Source: Endocalyx cinctus
Taxonomy: Eukaryota > Ascomycota > Sordariomycetes > Amphisphaeriales > Apiosporaceae
Reading direction: 5' to 3'
NCBI GenBank assembly: GCA_001600455.1
Contig: BCKC01000009.1
Coordinates: forward strand, 1,054,001-1,118,000
Length of the DNA stretch: 64,000 bases
Shown here: in pieces, positions 54,210-64,000 of the stretch
How positions within the stretch are numbered: the first letter of the stretch is position 1
How the letters are laid out: every line of letters starts with the position of its first letter
The notes under the pieces: model-generated
Told to the model about the DNA's origin: nothing
What the model saw: only the letters and a program-made list of their open reading frames with translations
Databases searched by the model: none
Made by a program: the position numbers and the translations under genes

Positions 54210-55324
54210 TCATCTAGAGAACATGACAGCAACTACAACCGCAAACGCAACCGCCACGACACGTGCCGCATCCGTTGTTCTCGCAGATGATCCGCTCCCC
54301 ATTCTGTTCGACGTCGTGCCTGATGTACCCGACGTACCGTCCGACGTACCGGCCGGCAACGTCCCCGACTGCGGATCTATCCCGGTACCGTTGCCGCCCA
54401 GGTACCAGGAGCCGATATCCGTCAGGTTCCCGTCGTTGTTCAGCATCGCGGCGTTGGGACCGATGTTACTGACGCCGGATCGGAAGGCGCCGAAGTAGCT
54501 GTAGCGGCCGACGGAGTCGAGCCGGTCGAAGTATTCGGCCGACGTGTTGAAGAATTCTTGGGTCGCGGAGAGGTCCTGGTTGTCGTAGTTGTATTCCGTG
54601 ATCCATTGAGTTACGTTGGGAAAGCTGTCATGCCAGAACGGACACACGTCTCGTCAGTATCTCTGAGCGTGTTACTAGATTAGGAGGAAAAAAAAACTTA
54701 CGCGGCGGAATAGGATCCCATGTGACTAGCCAACCCTTCGAAATTCCCGTACCAGTGGATATTCACAAAATCATAAGTGCAATTCTTCGTCTCGCCTCCG
54801 GAGCTGATCAGGTCCGAGCAGTTTCCCAAGAACTGCTGCAGCCAAGGGATACCGCCCTCGCTCCCCGTGCACGCCGGCAAGCCCAACTTGACGCCCTTAT
54901 CGGCCAAGGGAGCGATATTCTTCACCCAGATCTCGGCGGCTGCGGACGGGTCCATGTCGCTGCCGCCGTACTCGGCTGGGCCGTCGGGTTCGTTGAACCC
55001 CAGGACGTGCTTGATCTCGCGTCCGGAGCTGATGACGTCGTTCACCTCGTCGAGGAAGGCGGTCCCGCTGACGGAGCCCCACAGCATAGGGATGAACTCG
55101 AACTCGTCTTGGGACTTGTTCGAGTACACGTCCGACGGCGTCGACCCGTAGTTGTAGTACCACGTCAGGTCCGTCCCGGGCTCGACCCAGATGGCGTCGT
55201 CTACGCGCGTCGTGTCGTTCGGGACGAATACCAGCCCGCGCTTCGTGGATCGCGTCGCTGACGTTAACGTGGCGAAGTTGCACGCCGCTGCCGCGATTAT
55301 CGGCAGTGCGTTTGAGGTGCGCAT
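54210..55324 (-). CDS. GPI-anchored GH128-type glucanase (Asl1-like cell wall protein)
   Basis: Exons 54702-55324 and 54210-54624 (77-nt intron) give 345 residues. A signal peptide (MRTSNALPIIAAAACNFATL) precedes the glycosyl hydrolase catalytic core seen in yeast Asl1 and GH128 beta-1,3-glucanases. KRGLVFVPNDTTR opens the barrel, KHVLGFNEPDGPAEYGGSDM carries the predicted acid/base Glu112, DFVNIHWYGN lies in strand 6, and WITEYNY carries the predicted nucleophile Glu218. After the core comes a Gly/Ser/Thr-rich stalk and a hydrophobic end (VVAVAFAVVVAVMFS), a GPI attachment signal. It likely remodels beta-1,3-glucan at the wall. The frame is open upstream of 55324, but the start MRTSN is the one giving a proper signal peptide. 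Confidence 0.88.
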
Positions 55325-57143
55325 CTCGAAAGATAGCAGGTGAAAAGACCTGAGAGAAAAGAAAGAGTTTCGAGTGAGTGGTAGAAGCAACGGTAGGATT
55401 CTCGTCGCTAATTTTATCAGGAGAAAATTTTGAAAATTCCGGTAAGAGCGAGTGAATACAGCAACGACAAATGAGTGACACGGGTCAGGGAAGCCGAGAA
55501 GATACAGACAGTAACGAAAAAAAAAAAAAGCAATAAGTCGAGGAGAAGGATTCGTGATTAAAATGGGCAACGGGAAACCTTTTTTTTTTTTTTCTCTCTA
55601 TTTTTTCTAATTCATCATCGGATATTTAGTATTCGGGGCTGATATTTGATCACGGCTCGCGCCCCATGTCAGCTCAGCTGAAAGACAGACAATGCGCCAT
55701 TATGGTAGCTCCGCCAGCTTGGCCTGCCCAGAATTCTCTAGAAATTGATCTTGTCAGATTTCTCCTGGTTTTACGCTCAGCGAAACCTCTTTTTTTCTTA
55801 TCATGTTAGTGTAAATAGCCCACCTTGGCTACCAATAAGTATCTCGGGCTCGAACGCCACGCGAGCCATCAGCTACTACCAAGGATATTGGTAATATGGC
55901 TGTATAATGATTGCGTGGTTTAAACAGATAAAAAGGTTTGTATGATCAAGAGATATGAGATAGCATCAAGCCATGGACATGCTAGCTCATGAGATCTATA
56001 CCAGATAAATCTGAGATTTCTGTCGAACCGTGGTATTATTCTATTAATACCCCTGAACTACTTAAAATCCCTCCACCGACCGCTGCTAGACTGCTTGAAA
56101 ATGGGGCCAGTGTACGCTATTTAAAACGCCAGCCAATATCAATCTTAACACCGCCAGGGCTAGAACATGACAGGTACAACCAGATGAGAATTTCTAGAGG
56201 TGTAGGAGCAATTTAACGGCCGTATATAGATTGTTCCAGGCAAGTAGAGCCGTGTTTGTGTTCCCCTTTGCCATGTTGAGCTGACGTCCATTAAAGAAGT
56301 CCCCTGAGAAAAGGTATAGCGGATTCTAGGCAGCTCGGGAGCTCGGGTAAGTTCCAATCCAAGGTTAGCTGACGAAAACGTTTAACACGTTCTATATTCT
56401 CATCTTACACGCGGGTACTAATTGATCTAAGTCTCCGTTCGTCTGAGTCGTGGCTATCATATTGATTTATGAAAATTTTAAGTCGAAGGCGTCTCTAATT
56501 ATCGCTATCCCCCCCTCCCTTCTCTATCATGCTTTTTTTTAAACTTCTTTTTGATTGCATTGGTGACTAGTTTCGCTACCACGTTCATCGATGAAAATGG
56601 TAGAGGAGAAATAATCAGCAAATGTTTCAATACTTCTCACGAGTCAATTGTGTCGTCCCGCCTAATGATGAACGAATAAATTATATAGGCTACTAGACGA
56701 TTCAGAAATTGCCCAAAGCCGCCGGTATATCCACGCGAGAGACCAAAGTTCAGAAATGTAGCATATAAAGGTCTGACGGGAGCGGGACGGAGTAACTACG
56801 TTGAGATCAACGTTTGTTTAGGGAGAGGGCCTGTTATATAGGGACGTCATTCACTGAAATCCACTTTACAGGGCTATTTGTTAGCGAGCGGCATACCCCT
56901 AAATTGCACGATTAGAGGATCGGAACGGCTTAAATCGGATTAGCATGTAACTAACTAATACGTAAAGTATTCTGAACTGCCTGAATTAGCCAGGCCGCAT
57001 ATTATGTGCCCAGCATATATATTTTCATCTTTTCTTATACATTTTACACATATCTAACCTAGAGAACTTTGAAGCCAACGGTCCCTCATTTCGAAAGACT
57101 TTTAATACCATTTCAGAAGTTTTTTTTTTTTTTCTTCGGCAAT
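55325..57143. other. Spacer, no gene seen
   Basis: Promoter regions of two divergently placed genes. A 75-codon frame at 55989-56216 starts with ATG, but is isolated and matches nothing known. The plus strand just before 57144 is a T-rich tract of the kind often seen in fungal core promoters. Confidence 0.5.
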
Positions 57144-57961
57144 ATGGCTGCCCAAGAAAAGAATCATCAGGAGCTGGAGAAAGCTCGTACACTCTTAAAT
57201 GTCCCGTGGTGCGAGCAATACGAGAAGATGATCTCGGGTATGCTGTAAGGCCGTTTTTATGACCCGAGAAGTAGACTATAAGGGGATGATAATTTCATAA
57301 TATATAATAACAACTTCTCGCGCTGGGTATGGTGGCTGACTTGATATATCTGAAACTCCTAATGTACCGCGGTGACAGGTACGACGCCTTCACCCCAGAG
57401 CTAGAAGCCGCGAGGTTCAAGGCACGCCGGTGGGCCATGAAGTACAACACGTACTTTCCGCAAGAAGAAGATGCGAATTTTGAGACGGTCGGAAAGGCGA
57501 GACACGCGATGCTGTCCGAGGTGCTGGGACGCGTGGGCGACGCCGAGATCGTGGTCGAGCCGCCCTTCAACATCGACTACGGCTGCAACATCAGCGTCGG
57601 GAAGCGCTTCTACGCCAACTTCGGCCTGACGGTTCTGGACTGCGCCGTGGTAACCATCGGAGACCGCGTCATGATGGGTCCGAATGTTTCTATCCTCGCC
57701 GCCACCCACGAGACCGACGTGCGCAGCCGTCGGCAGAACATCGAGTTCGCGCGCCCCATCACCATCGGCGACGACTGCTGGATAGGTGGGCACGCCGTCA
57801 TCTTGCCTGGCGTCACTATAGGTGAGGGTTGCACTATCGGCGCGAGCTCCGTCGTCACTAAGGATATCCCGCCCTGGAGCGTGGCTATGGGCTCGCCTGC
57901 GAGAGTGGTGAAGAAGGTCGAGCCGGTAGAGATGTTAAAAGGAGTAGTCACTTTTCATTAG
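57144..57961 (+). CDS. Hexapeptide-repeat sugar O-acetyltransferase (maltose/galactoside type)
   Basis: Exons 57144-57244 and 57379-57961 (134-nt intron, GTAAGG...CAG) give 227 residues. The N-terminal Mac domain reads KARTLLNVPWCEQYEKMISG followed by MLYDAFTPELEAARFKAR across the splice. The left-handed beta-helix follows, with hexapeptide turns such as ISVGKRFYANFGLTVLD, VTIGDRVMMGPNV, ITIGDDCWIGGHAVILPG and VTIGEGCTIGASSVV. The catalytic histidine is in AATHETDVRSR, and the family end MGSPARVVKKV is present. Relatives transfer acetyl from acetyl-CoA to sugars such as maltose, galactosides or chitooligomers in the cytosol and work as trimers. The natural acceptor in fungi is uncertain. Confidence 0.92.
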
Positions 57962-58162
57962 AGAACAAGATAAGATAAATTTAATAGACTTGCTATTAGA
58001 TTAAGGTGTGATCAGTACCTGAGTTAAGAGTTACAATAAAAAGATGTCCACCAGTTTTCCACCATCGAGTTACTTCGTTAGCCAGCTACCTCGCCCGACT
58101 CCATTTCCACGGGATATATCTACTATTCGTCATCCGAGCTATTATGCCGAGAAACGTATCTA
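57962..58162. other. Short 3' intergenic region between convergent genes
   Basis: Two hundred bases shared by the acetyltransferase and the Egh16-like gene. Nothing notable. Confidence 0.5.
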
Positions 58163-59143
58163 TTAATACAAGTTTCGCAAGCTCCTGCGCTGGTATCGTC
58201 CCCTGACAGCTCTGGTGGTCTTCTTTCCAGTGACCTTCTTCGCGGCCACGGATGCGCTGGGAGCCGGGGCGGCGCTGGCGGCAGCACTGGCAGCTGCGCC
58301 AGTCGCATCGGCGGTATCGGCAGCAGCAGTAGCGGTTGCGTCGGCGGTCGCGTCGGCAGTACCATTAGCCACTAAACAAGTAATTGTACATTAGTCTACG
58401 AACTTCGACAGCGTGTTTTTTTTTCTATTATCTTTCGGAGAAGTACTTACTCTGAACGGGAACAACACCGCCGAAAGGACCGGCGCGCGCACCATTCTGG
58501 CAACGAACGAGGCAGACGTTATCCTGACCAGCGACGGTGCCGGTGCAGGCCTGGTCGGCCGGGATGGAAGCGACCAAGGGGAAATCGGTCTCGTTACCGT
58601 CGCGGTCGCGCGAGTCCTCTCCGGGGGGAGACGTGGTGACCTCGATGTCCTCCCACGTGGTGGCGGTGCCGTCGTCGTTGATCATGCAGGTGTAAGGGCC
58701 GGCGCCGTCGGCGTTGACCTGGTGCAGCGTCATGGTCAGCTCGCCGCCGGCGGTGACCTGGGGAAGCTGGTCGCCGGTCTCGGCCATGATCGCTTGCGTG
58801 CCGGCCTCGAGCTGGTTGTCGCCCCCTCCGAGCGTCTCGCCTAGGGTGTCGGCTTGGTCGCCTCGGAAGCGTGTGGTGTCCTGCTGGAAGGGTCGGCGGC
58901 GGGTTCCGTCGCGGGGAGTGCTTGAGTCGATACCGAGAGCCACTGTTGTTGGAGGGCGATGGTTAGTATATGTCTCAAAAAAGAAAAAGAAAAAACAGAG
59001 TTAAATGAGTATTGAAGGGGGTGGTTTCGCTTACTTCCAGCACCGCCAGCATCTCCAGTGGCTTCGGTGATAGCGCCGTGTCCGGCAACCAGCTGTGCGA
59101 AAGCAACAAGCCCGACGGTGGCGAGAACTTTGAAGGTAGACAT
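58163..59143 (-). CDS. Egh16/MAS3-like secreted protein (appressorium-associated family)
   Basis: Exons 59035-59143, 58451-58942 and 58163-58371 give 269 residues. A signal peptide ends at [16 protein letters not shown]. The family block follows: [87 protein letters not shown] and [20 protein letters not shown]. Four or five conserved cysteines should form disulfides. Relatives include Blumeria Egh16H and Magnaporthe GAS1/GAS2, expressed during appressorium formation and needed for full host penetration; saprobes and endophytes also carry members. Exon 3 adds an Ala/Thr-rich low-complexity stretch and a basic tail ([20 protein letters not shown]), more variable in the family. Both introns interrupt an A|TG methionine codon in phase 1. 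Confidence 0.88.
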
Positions 59144-61076
59144 CTTGATGTATGAATATAAAATAAGATTAAAATTGTTAAAAATATATGATATTAAGCT
59201 ACCTGACCAGCAAGGCAATCGCTACAGAAGTGAATAGAGATAAAGAGAACGGCTCGAAGAGCTGATGAGAAGCAGAAGATGATGATGATGAAGTGATGAT
59301 GATATTTTGGATTCAATCACTGTCAGAAACCGGTCTTCTTATAGTTTTTTTCTCCTTCTCATCTACTCCTCCCATCGGAACCAGCGGCTTAAGTCTGTTC
59401 TCATGAGACTTGCAAAATTCTACTTTTCTTCCCTTCATCTTGTCAAAGCCCCTTTCCCATACTCCACATTGAGTTATCACATCTACCGAAGCGCATTAAA
59501 ACCTAACTTCAACTTGGTATTCTTTGAGAGAGAGAAACACGGTTGTTTCGAAAACATCTGAACTTTTGAGTAGAATCGAATGTTGTTATCGCCTCTCTCG
59601 AGGGTTCTCATTGGCCGGCGTTGGTATTACTTACCCAATCTAGGATGCTATCGCTAACAAGTTTATACGAGATTGTGCCCCTCGATAGCTTGCAGTCCTT
59701 ACATAAAGGACCCCCCAAAGGGGGCTCGGGTACCGCCGACCTGACACTTTGCTGCTCAACCAATCGCATCTCACGTCTGTTTTCAAAAGCTGTGGATATA
59801 CAATTATCCAAAGCTGCCCATCCTATATCAGAGAAACATATAGCTAAGGTGAACATCTTCCCCCCTGGTCTTAGGGGATTGTCATAGCTCAACATTAAAT
59901 AGATCCAACGGACATCCTTCCGCAACGCGCAGCCAATAAGCGTTTGCCGTGCACTAGAACGATAGATGCGATTGGCTAATCAGGGAGATCAAGAAAATCT
60001 GGGGATGCCAAACTGACGGGAAATCTGGATCGTTTCAGATGGCCGAAGCTCAGCCCCCCTCGGGATGTTTAGCTGCCGGGCTCATCAAGAATTTTAACAT
60101 TTTAAAGCGTTGACATCTAATTTAGATAACGTGCCCAACCTAAACGTGAGCCTGGATATCGGCATTTACGTCTAGAATACCCATTCCCCGTGTTCTCTAA
60201 AGAAACATCAAGACACACGTTTTGTGACTAGTCAGAACCGGGAATTTTCTAACAATAGGATTTAATGTGCGTTGCTACTCTGTTGTTTCATCACTATCAA
60301 AACGCAGTGCGGCGGGTAGCGCGGGAGGGCCACGACGTTACATCGTGAAAAAAAAAGAATGATAACCCATGAAAATCTGATAATCCTGAAAATCTTGGAA
60401 ACATCATGGTTTGGCAACTCGACAATACTTGAACTTCTAGAAGTAGACTTGGTAGAACTTCAAGTATGCAACTGAAGAGAGTTTACTTGATTATGGCCTG
60501 ATTGGTGCTTGGTATTCTATGGTGCCAGGGTATTCCAGTAAGAGTGATGTGAGGGTGATGTGCTGGATGCGATGGCCCGTGTCCCGCTATTACACCCTCT
60601 CATCCTACATAGTGTAGAAACTCACCCCTTTGATGATCATAGCCACAAATGCATACAAACACCATTTAGGATAGAGTCGAGTCACTCAAATAAACCATTG
60701 CATCTTGGCATAGTGGTAACAACCAAAAAAACCTCTCTTGGCGTAGACTATCAAGCCAAGTAGTCCTGGTAGTTCAATCTTTGAGCCACTTTATATTAGC
60801 CACACAGCTCTTCGGAATTCTCCGTGATAGTTCTCCACTTTGATGACGATGACGTCTTTGGCGTCCTCAACAAACATCGCGGAATGTGTAAATAAGAGTA
60901 AAAAGTGTGAGAACTAAATCCTAAATAGGTTAGAGTGAACATTTAAGTGTCATAATAGTTATCACTAAAACGGTTTATGGCTTCCACCGTTGGGTAACCC
61001 GGTATGTAAGTGCAACTTATCTCTCCTCTCTCCTCTTCCTAGAAACGATAAATTTTTCTCACGTAGCATCGGCCTG
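59144..61076. other. Spacer with an imperfect palindrome
   Basis: Divergent promoter region of the Egh16-like gene and the carbonic anhydrase. A GATGATGAT/TGATGATGA repeat lies near 59277-59300. An inverted repeat is annotated separately at 60425-60467. No gene is supported. Confidence 0.5.
60425..60467. repeat. Inverted repeat, 15-bp arms, with heat-shock-element-like core
   Basis: Left arm ATACTTGAACTTCTA (60425-60439) and right arm TAGAACTTCAAGTAT (60453-60467) pair with one mismatch around a 13-nt loop. The left side continues into TTCTAGAA, a head-to-tail heat-shock element unit. It lies about 610 nt upstream of the carbonic anhydrase start. Confidence 0.5.
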
Positions 61077-61907
61077 ATGATTAAATCACGCGTAGCCTCT
61101 TCCCTTATTTCGACCACCAGGCAAATAAGATTTAGAGCATCCGGTCCATCTTTCCATAATATTGTACGGAAAATCTCATCCTCATCCTCAAACTCAAAAT
61201 CTTCAATTTTCCCCAATCAAGAGGATAACAATTGTTGCACCATGTCCGACGAAAAGATCTCAGCTTATCTGAAGCAAACTCACGACCGCGTGTTTGAGCA
61301 CAATCGTGCTTGGGCGGCTGAGAACACTAAGAAAGACCCGGAATTCTTCGCTAAGCTTTCGGCTGGTCAGAACCCGGAATATCTGTGGATCGGGTGCAGC
61401 GATTCTCGCATCCCAGCCGAGCAGATTACCGGCTTGCAACCGGGGGAGGCCTTCATCCACCGCAACATCGCCAACCTCGTGGTGAACACCGATCTTAATG
61501 TTATGAGCGTCATTAATTATGCCGTCCGACATTTGCAGGTCAAGCACATCGTCGTCTGCGGTCACTACGGATGCGGTGGCGTTAAGGCCGCCATGACTCC
61601 TAAGGACCTCGGACTCCTCAACCCCTGGCTGAGGAATATCCGTGATGTTTACCGATTGCACGAGAAGGAGTTGGATGTGATTCCCGACGAGTCGGCCCGT
61701 TATGATCGTTTGGTCGAGCTTAGCGTGCTGGAGCAGTGTCGCAACGTTATCAAGACCGCCGCCGTGCAACAGTCATACGCTAAAAACAAATTTCCAGTTG
61801 TTCATGGATGGGTGTTTGGGTTTCATGATGGTCTGCTTAAGGATCTTAAAATCGACCATGAAGCTGTATTACACGACATCCAGAAGATCTACAATCTCAC
61901 CGAATAA
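61077..61907 (+). CDS. Beta-class carbonic anhydrase, possible mitochondrial and cytosolic forms
   Basis: Interconverts CO2 and bicarbonate (EC 4.2.1.1; Nce103 in yeast), supporting carboxylation reactions and CO2 sensing. It is intronless. From the first ATG (61077) the protein has 276 residues, starting MIKSRVASSLISTTRQIRFR, an Arg/Ser-rich presequence without acidic residues that looks mitochondrial. A second ATG at 61242 (MSDEKISAYL) starts a 221-residue form matching the usual cytosolic length. Numbered from that Met, zinc ligands and partners are Cys52, Asp54 and Arg56 (CSDSR) and His108 and Cys111 (HYGC), so the active site is complete. Leaky scanning or alternative transcription starts could yield both forms; which one dominates cannot be read from the sequence. 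The long frame extends further upstream but without an ATG. Confidence 0.93.
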   Translation: MIKSRVASSLISTTRQIRFRASGPSFHNIVRKISSSSSNSKSSIFPNQEDNNCCTMSDEKISAYLKQTHDRVFEHNRAWAAENTKKDPEFFAKLSAGQNPEYLWIGCSDSRIPAEQITGLQPGEAFIHRNIANLVVNTDLNVMSVINYAVRHLQVKHIVVCGHYGCGGVKAAMTPKDLGLLNPWLRNIRDVYRLHEKELDVIPDESARYDRLVELSVLEQCRNVIKTAAVQQSYAKNKFPVVHGWVFGFHDGLLKDLKIDHEAVLHDIQKIYNLTE

Positions 61908-62299
61908 AAGGGAAATTTGGTTGAGCAAGTATAAGTTCCACTAAGCAGATTGATTGAGGTTTTTACCGAAGGAAGGATAAGAGCTTCGATGCGGTATAAT
62001 ATTACATTGTATCCATTGTATCCGTATTGAGATAGTATGGGCGTAAGGGTGAGAGGGGGGAAAAAAAAGTGATTACTATAACCATTATGACTATATGTAT
62101 TTAAGTAGATAAATATCAGTAAGGAGTTGTTGACCTATATTATGTATTTATCCATTTATTTATACTTCAATTACATAATGAGAATTTGAATGAGCGAGGC
62201 AGCTGAGGCCATCCGCCACTTAGGTTAGCACTTAAGTTATCACTTAAGGTCCTTTTTTACATTCTTTACCGATTGAGTCATCCTCACGACGCCCACTTT
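61908..62299. other. Spacer between carbonic anhydrase and CCA1-type gene
   Basis: AT-rich, with three CACTTAAG/CACTTAGG words in a row at about 62217-62247, part of the dispersed motif family, about 55-80 nt upstream of the next start codon. Confidence 0.55.
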
Positions 62300-64000
62300 A
62301 TGCCAATGATTTCTTGCTTCCGCCGTCTTTCACCAAGATCATATAATTTCTCAATTTCTCGTTACCTTATGTCCAAACGGAAATTGGATGGTATAGACGA
62401 TACCGTACTGTTTCAGCGACCTGCTCGGATTAGGAGGATGGCGTCGGAACCAGTAACCACCAGCATAGAGCTTACCCCCAAGGAGACCCAACTCAAGGGT
62501 CTTTTATTGGATGCTGCCAGATATGTTGATACAAACAGTCCACTACCTGAACCAGTGATCCTTCGCTGGGCTGGCGGATGGGTTCGAGACAAGCTACTAG
62601 GTATCGAATCTCACGATATCGATGTCGCCATTAACAACATGACTGGAGAAGAATTCGGTCTGAAACTACGTAAGATGTGCGAAAATCCTGAAGTTGTCCA
62701 ACGGCACAATATGTCAGACACAGATGTCGGCAACCTCCATAAAGTTCCAAAAAATCCGGATAAATCTAAACATCTTGAAACAACCACCATCAAGCTATGT
62801 GGTTTTGATGTAGATTTCGTAAATCTACGAAAAGAAACGTATGCCGACGACAGTCGGAATCCTCAGATGGAGTTTGGAACCGCCGAGGAAGATGCATTGC
62901 GCAGAGATGCTACCGTGAACGCGCTGTTCTACAATATTAATACTAGCGTGGTTGAGGATTTCACAACGGGCTTGGCCGACATGGCGTCCAAATTGATAAA
63001 AACACCTCTGGAGCCATTCCAGACATTTATCGACGATCCGCTTCGGGTTTTGCGGCTAGTCCGATTTGCGAGTCGCCTAGAATTTCGCATTGATCCAGAC
63101 ACCCAACGAGATATGAGCGACTCGCGCGTTCTAGAGGCACTGAAACTTAAGATTAGTAGAGAGAGGGTTGGCGTTGAGATGGAGAAAATGCTCAAGGGTT
63201 AGTCGATTTTTTTTTTTTCATTTAAAGAAAAGTTCGTTAAGTGGGATCTTAACACAAGTGCAAGCTAAGAGCTTTTATTCGTTTCAATACTTATATCATA
63301 ATTCTCACTAGGTAACCACCCATGGAAATCTCTCCAATACATTGATGAACTTGGACTGTATCATACAATATTCACAGATCCTTCCAGCTCAACTATTCCT
63401 CGACCGGACATCTCACAATGGTCAAGAGTATATAACTGCCTTGAAACTCTGCGCGCGAACAAGACCCCGGGATCTATCTACGATGTCCTTGTGCGAACGG
63501 ATGAAACTGCCTATTATGCATGGGTTCTTGCTTCTGTGTGCCCTTGGGAGTCTGTTGAACAGCCTGCCCATAAAGGCAAAGGCAAAGCCCCTCCTTCGTA
63601 TGGCGGTCTCGCTGTTCGTGAGGGTATCAAATCAACAAGAAAGCTTTTTGATATAGTCTGTGCCTCAATAAAGCATAGAGAGGAGATTATATCATTGAAA
63701 AATGCAGTCATACAAAAAGAGCCCTACATAAACGAGCGTGACCGGTTCGGTATGGCCATCCGCCAATGGGACTCCCGGGGTGGTTACTGGAGAATACAAG
63801 TATTGTATGCTCTGCTAGTCGATCTTTTCTTATCTCCAGAAAATAAAACTCTGGAGAGCTCTTCTATGGATAAATTCTTTGGGGAATGGCAGCTATTTCT
63901 CGACCATTTATCTGAGCTTGATGTTATGGAAGCTCCATCACTGAAACGCCTCATTGACGGTACACAGCTCGCGAAGACTCTTGGTGTAAAGCCTGGACAG
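62300..64000 (+). CDS. CCA1: tRNA nucleotidyltransferase (CCA-adding enzyme), 3' end cut by window
   Basis: Adds or repairs the 3' CCA of tRNAs with CTP and ATP. Exons 62300-63197 and 63312->64000 (114-nt intron, GTTAGT...TAG) give over 528 residues without reaching the stop. The class II polymerase-beta head is intact: LRWAGGWVRDKLLGIESHD then IDVAINN, with metal-binding Asp106 and Asp108; FVNLRKETYADDSRNPQMEF; and EDALRRDATVNALFYN, the RRD motif that selects the nucleotide. DPLRVLRLVRFASRLEF and RERVGVEMEKML follow. Three start codons are possible. MPMISCFRRLSPRSYNFSIS gives a mitochondrial-type presequence, and MSKRKLDG (62369) a cytosolic or nuclear form, the arrangement known for yeast CCA1. 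The C-terminal body after the intron is complete up to the window end. Confidence 0.93.

Noticed and set aside
55989..56216. 75-codon frame starting with ATG
   Set aside because: No homology I recognise and no conserved neighbours or signal. Probably chance.
1..64000. CRISPR arrays, rRNA, tRNA genes and prophage-like features
   Set aside because: A manual scan found no regularly spaced repeats, no convincing tRNA A/B-box pairs such as GGTTCGANNCC, and no rRNA signature. The DNA is fungal nuclear, where CRISPR is not expected.

Overview
The window reads as nuclear DNA of a filamentous ascomycete (Pezizomycotina, probably a sordariomycete). The evidence is GC-rich coding blocks in AT-rich spacers, short GT-AG introns (about 50-135 nt) with CTAAC/CTGAC-type branch sites, a filamentous-ascomycete Egh16/MAS3-type secreted protein, a fungal A-T-C type NRPS, and a short TTAGGG (fungal telomere-type) tract. 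Exon structures were built by hand from splice signals and reading-frame continuity and were not checked against transcripts. Gene spans run start codon to stop codon; exon coordinates are in each evidence field.

Layout. 1-493: 5' part of UDP-glucose dehydrogenase (minus). 494-4461: gene-poor, AT-rich DNA with degenerate repeats and a 443-bp TRIM-like LTR element carrying a perfect 5-bp target duplication, directly upstream of a small cysteine-rich secreted protein gene (4462). About 5.4-5.8 kb: frameshifted O-methyltransferase relic. 7.2-8.7 kb: membrane-anchored GT4-like glycosyltransferase. 10.9-11.9 kb: orphan single-pass membrane protein. 13.3-17.4 kb: long acidic coiled-coil protein with an unexplained in-frame TGA. 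17.5-22.8 kb: intronless NRPS whose second adenylation domain is reduced to a stub. 24.8-26.4 kb: secreted aspartic protease. 28.7-30.2 kb: Myb/SANT-like DNA-binding protein. 31.8-32.7 kb: Om14-like mitochondrial outer-membrane protein. 33.6-34.8 kb: Mia40. 37.0-38.1 kb: thiamine pyrophosphokinase. 38.8-39.7 kb: Bos1 SNARE. 41.1-43.0 kb: DHA1-type MFS transporter. 43.5-45.0 kb: peroxisomal 3-ketoacyl-CoA thiolase. 45.6-48.8 kb: CorA-like membrane protein. 50.9-53.7 kb: secreted DUF1680/GH127 enzyme. 54.2-55.3 kb: GPI-anchored GH128-type glucanase. 57.1-58.0 kb: hexapeptide acetyltransferase. 58.2-59.1 kb: Egh16-like secreted protein. 61.1-61.9 kb: beta-carbonic anhydrase. 62.3-64.0 kb: tRNA CCA-adding enzyme, cut by the window end.

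Most genes are conserved housekeeping genes (mitochondrial import, peroxisomal beta-oxidation, ER-Golgi traffic, thiamine and tRNA metabolism) interleaved with secreted or host- and wall-facing genes. I see no compact biosynthetic cluster around the NRPS: its neighbours are a coiled-coil protein and a protease, and the only MFS transporter is about 18 kb away. The items most worth a second look are the TRIM-like element, the stub-A NRPS, the in-frame TGA followed by 98 coding-quality codons, and two genes whose start codon sits at an intron boundary (Om14-like A|TG and Bos1 ATG|).
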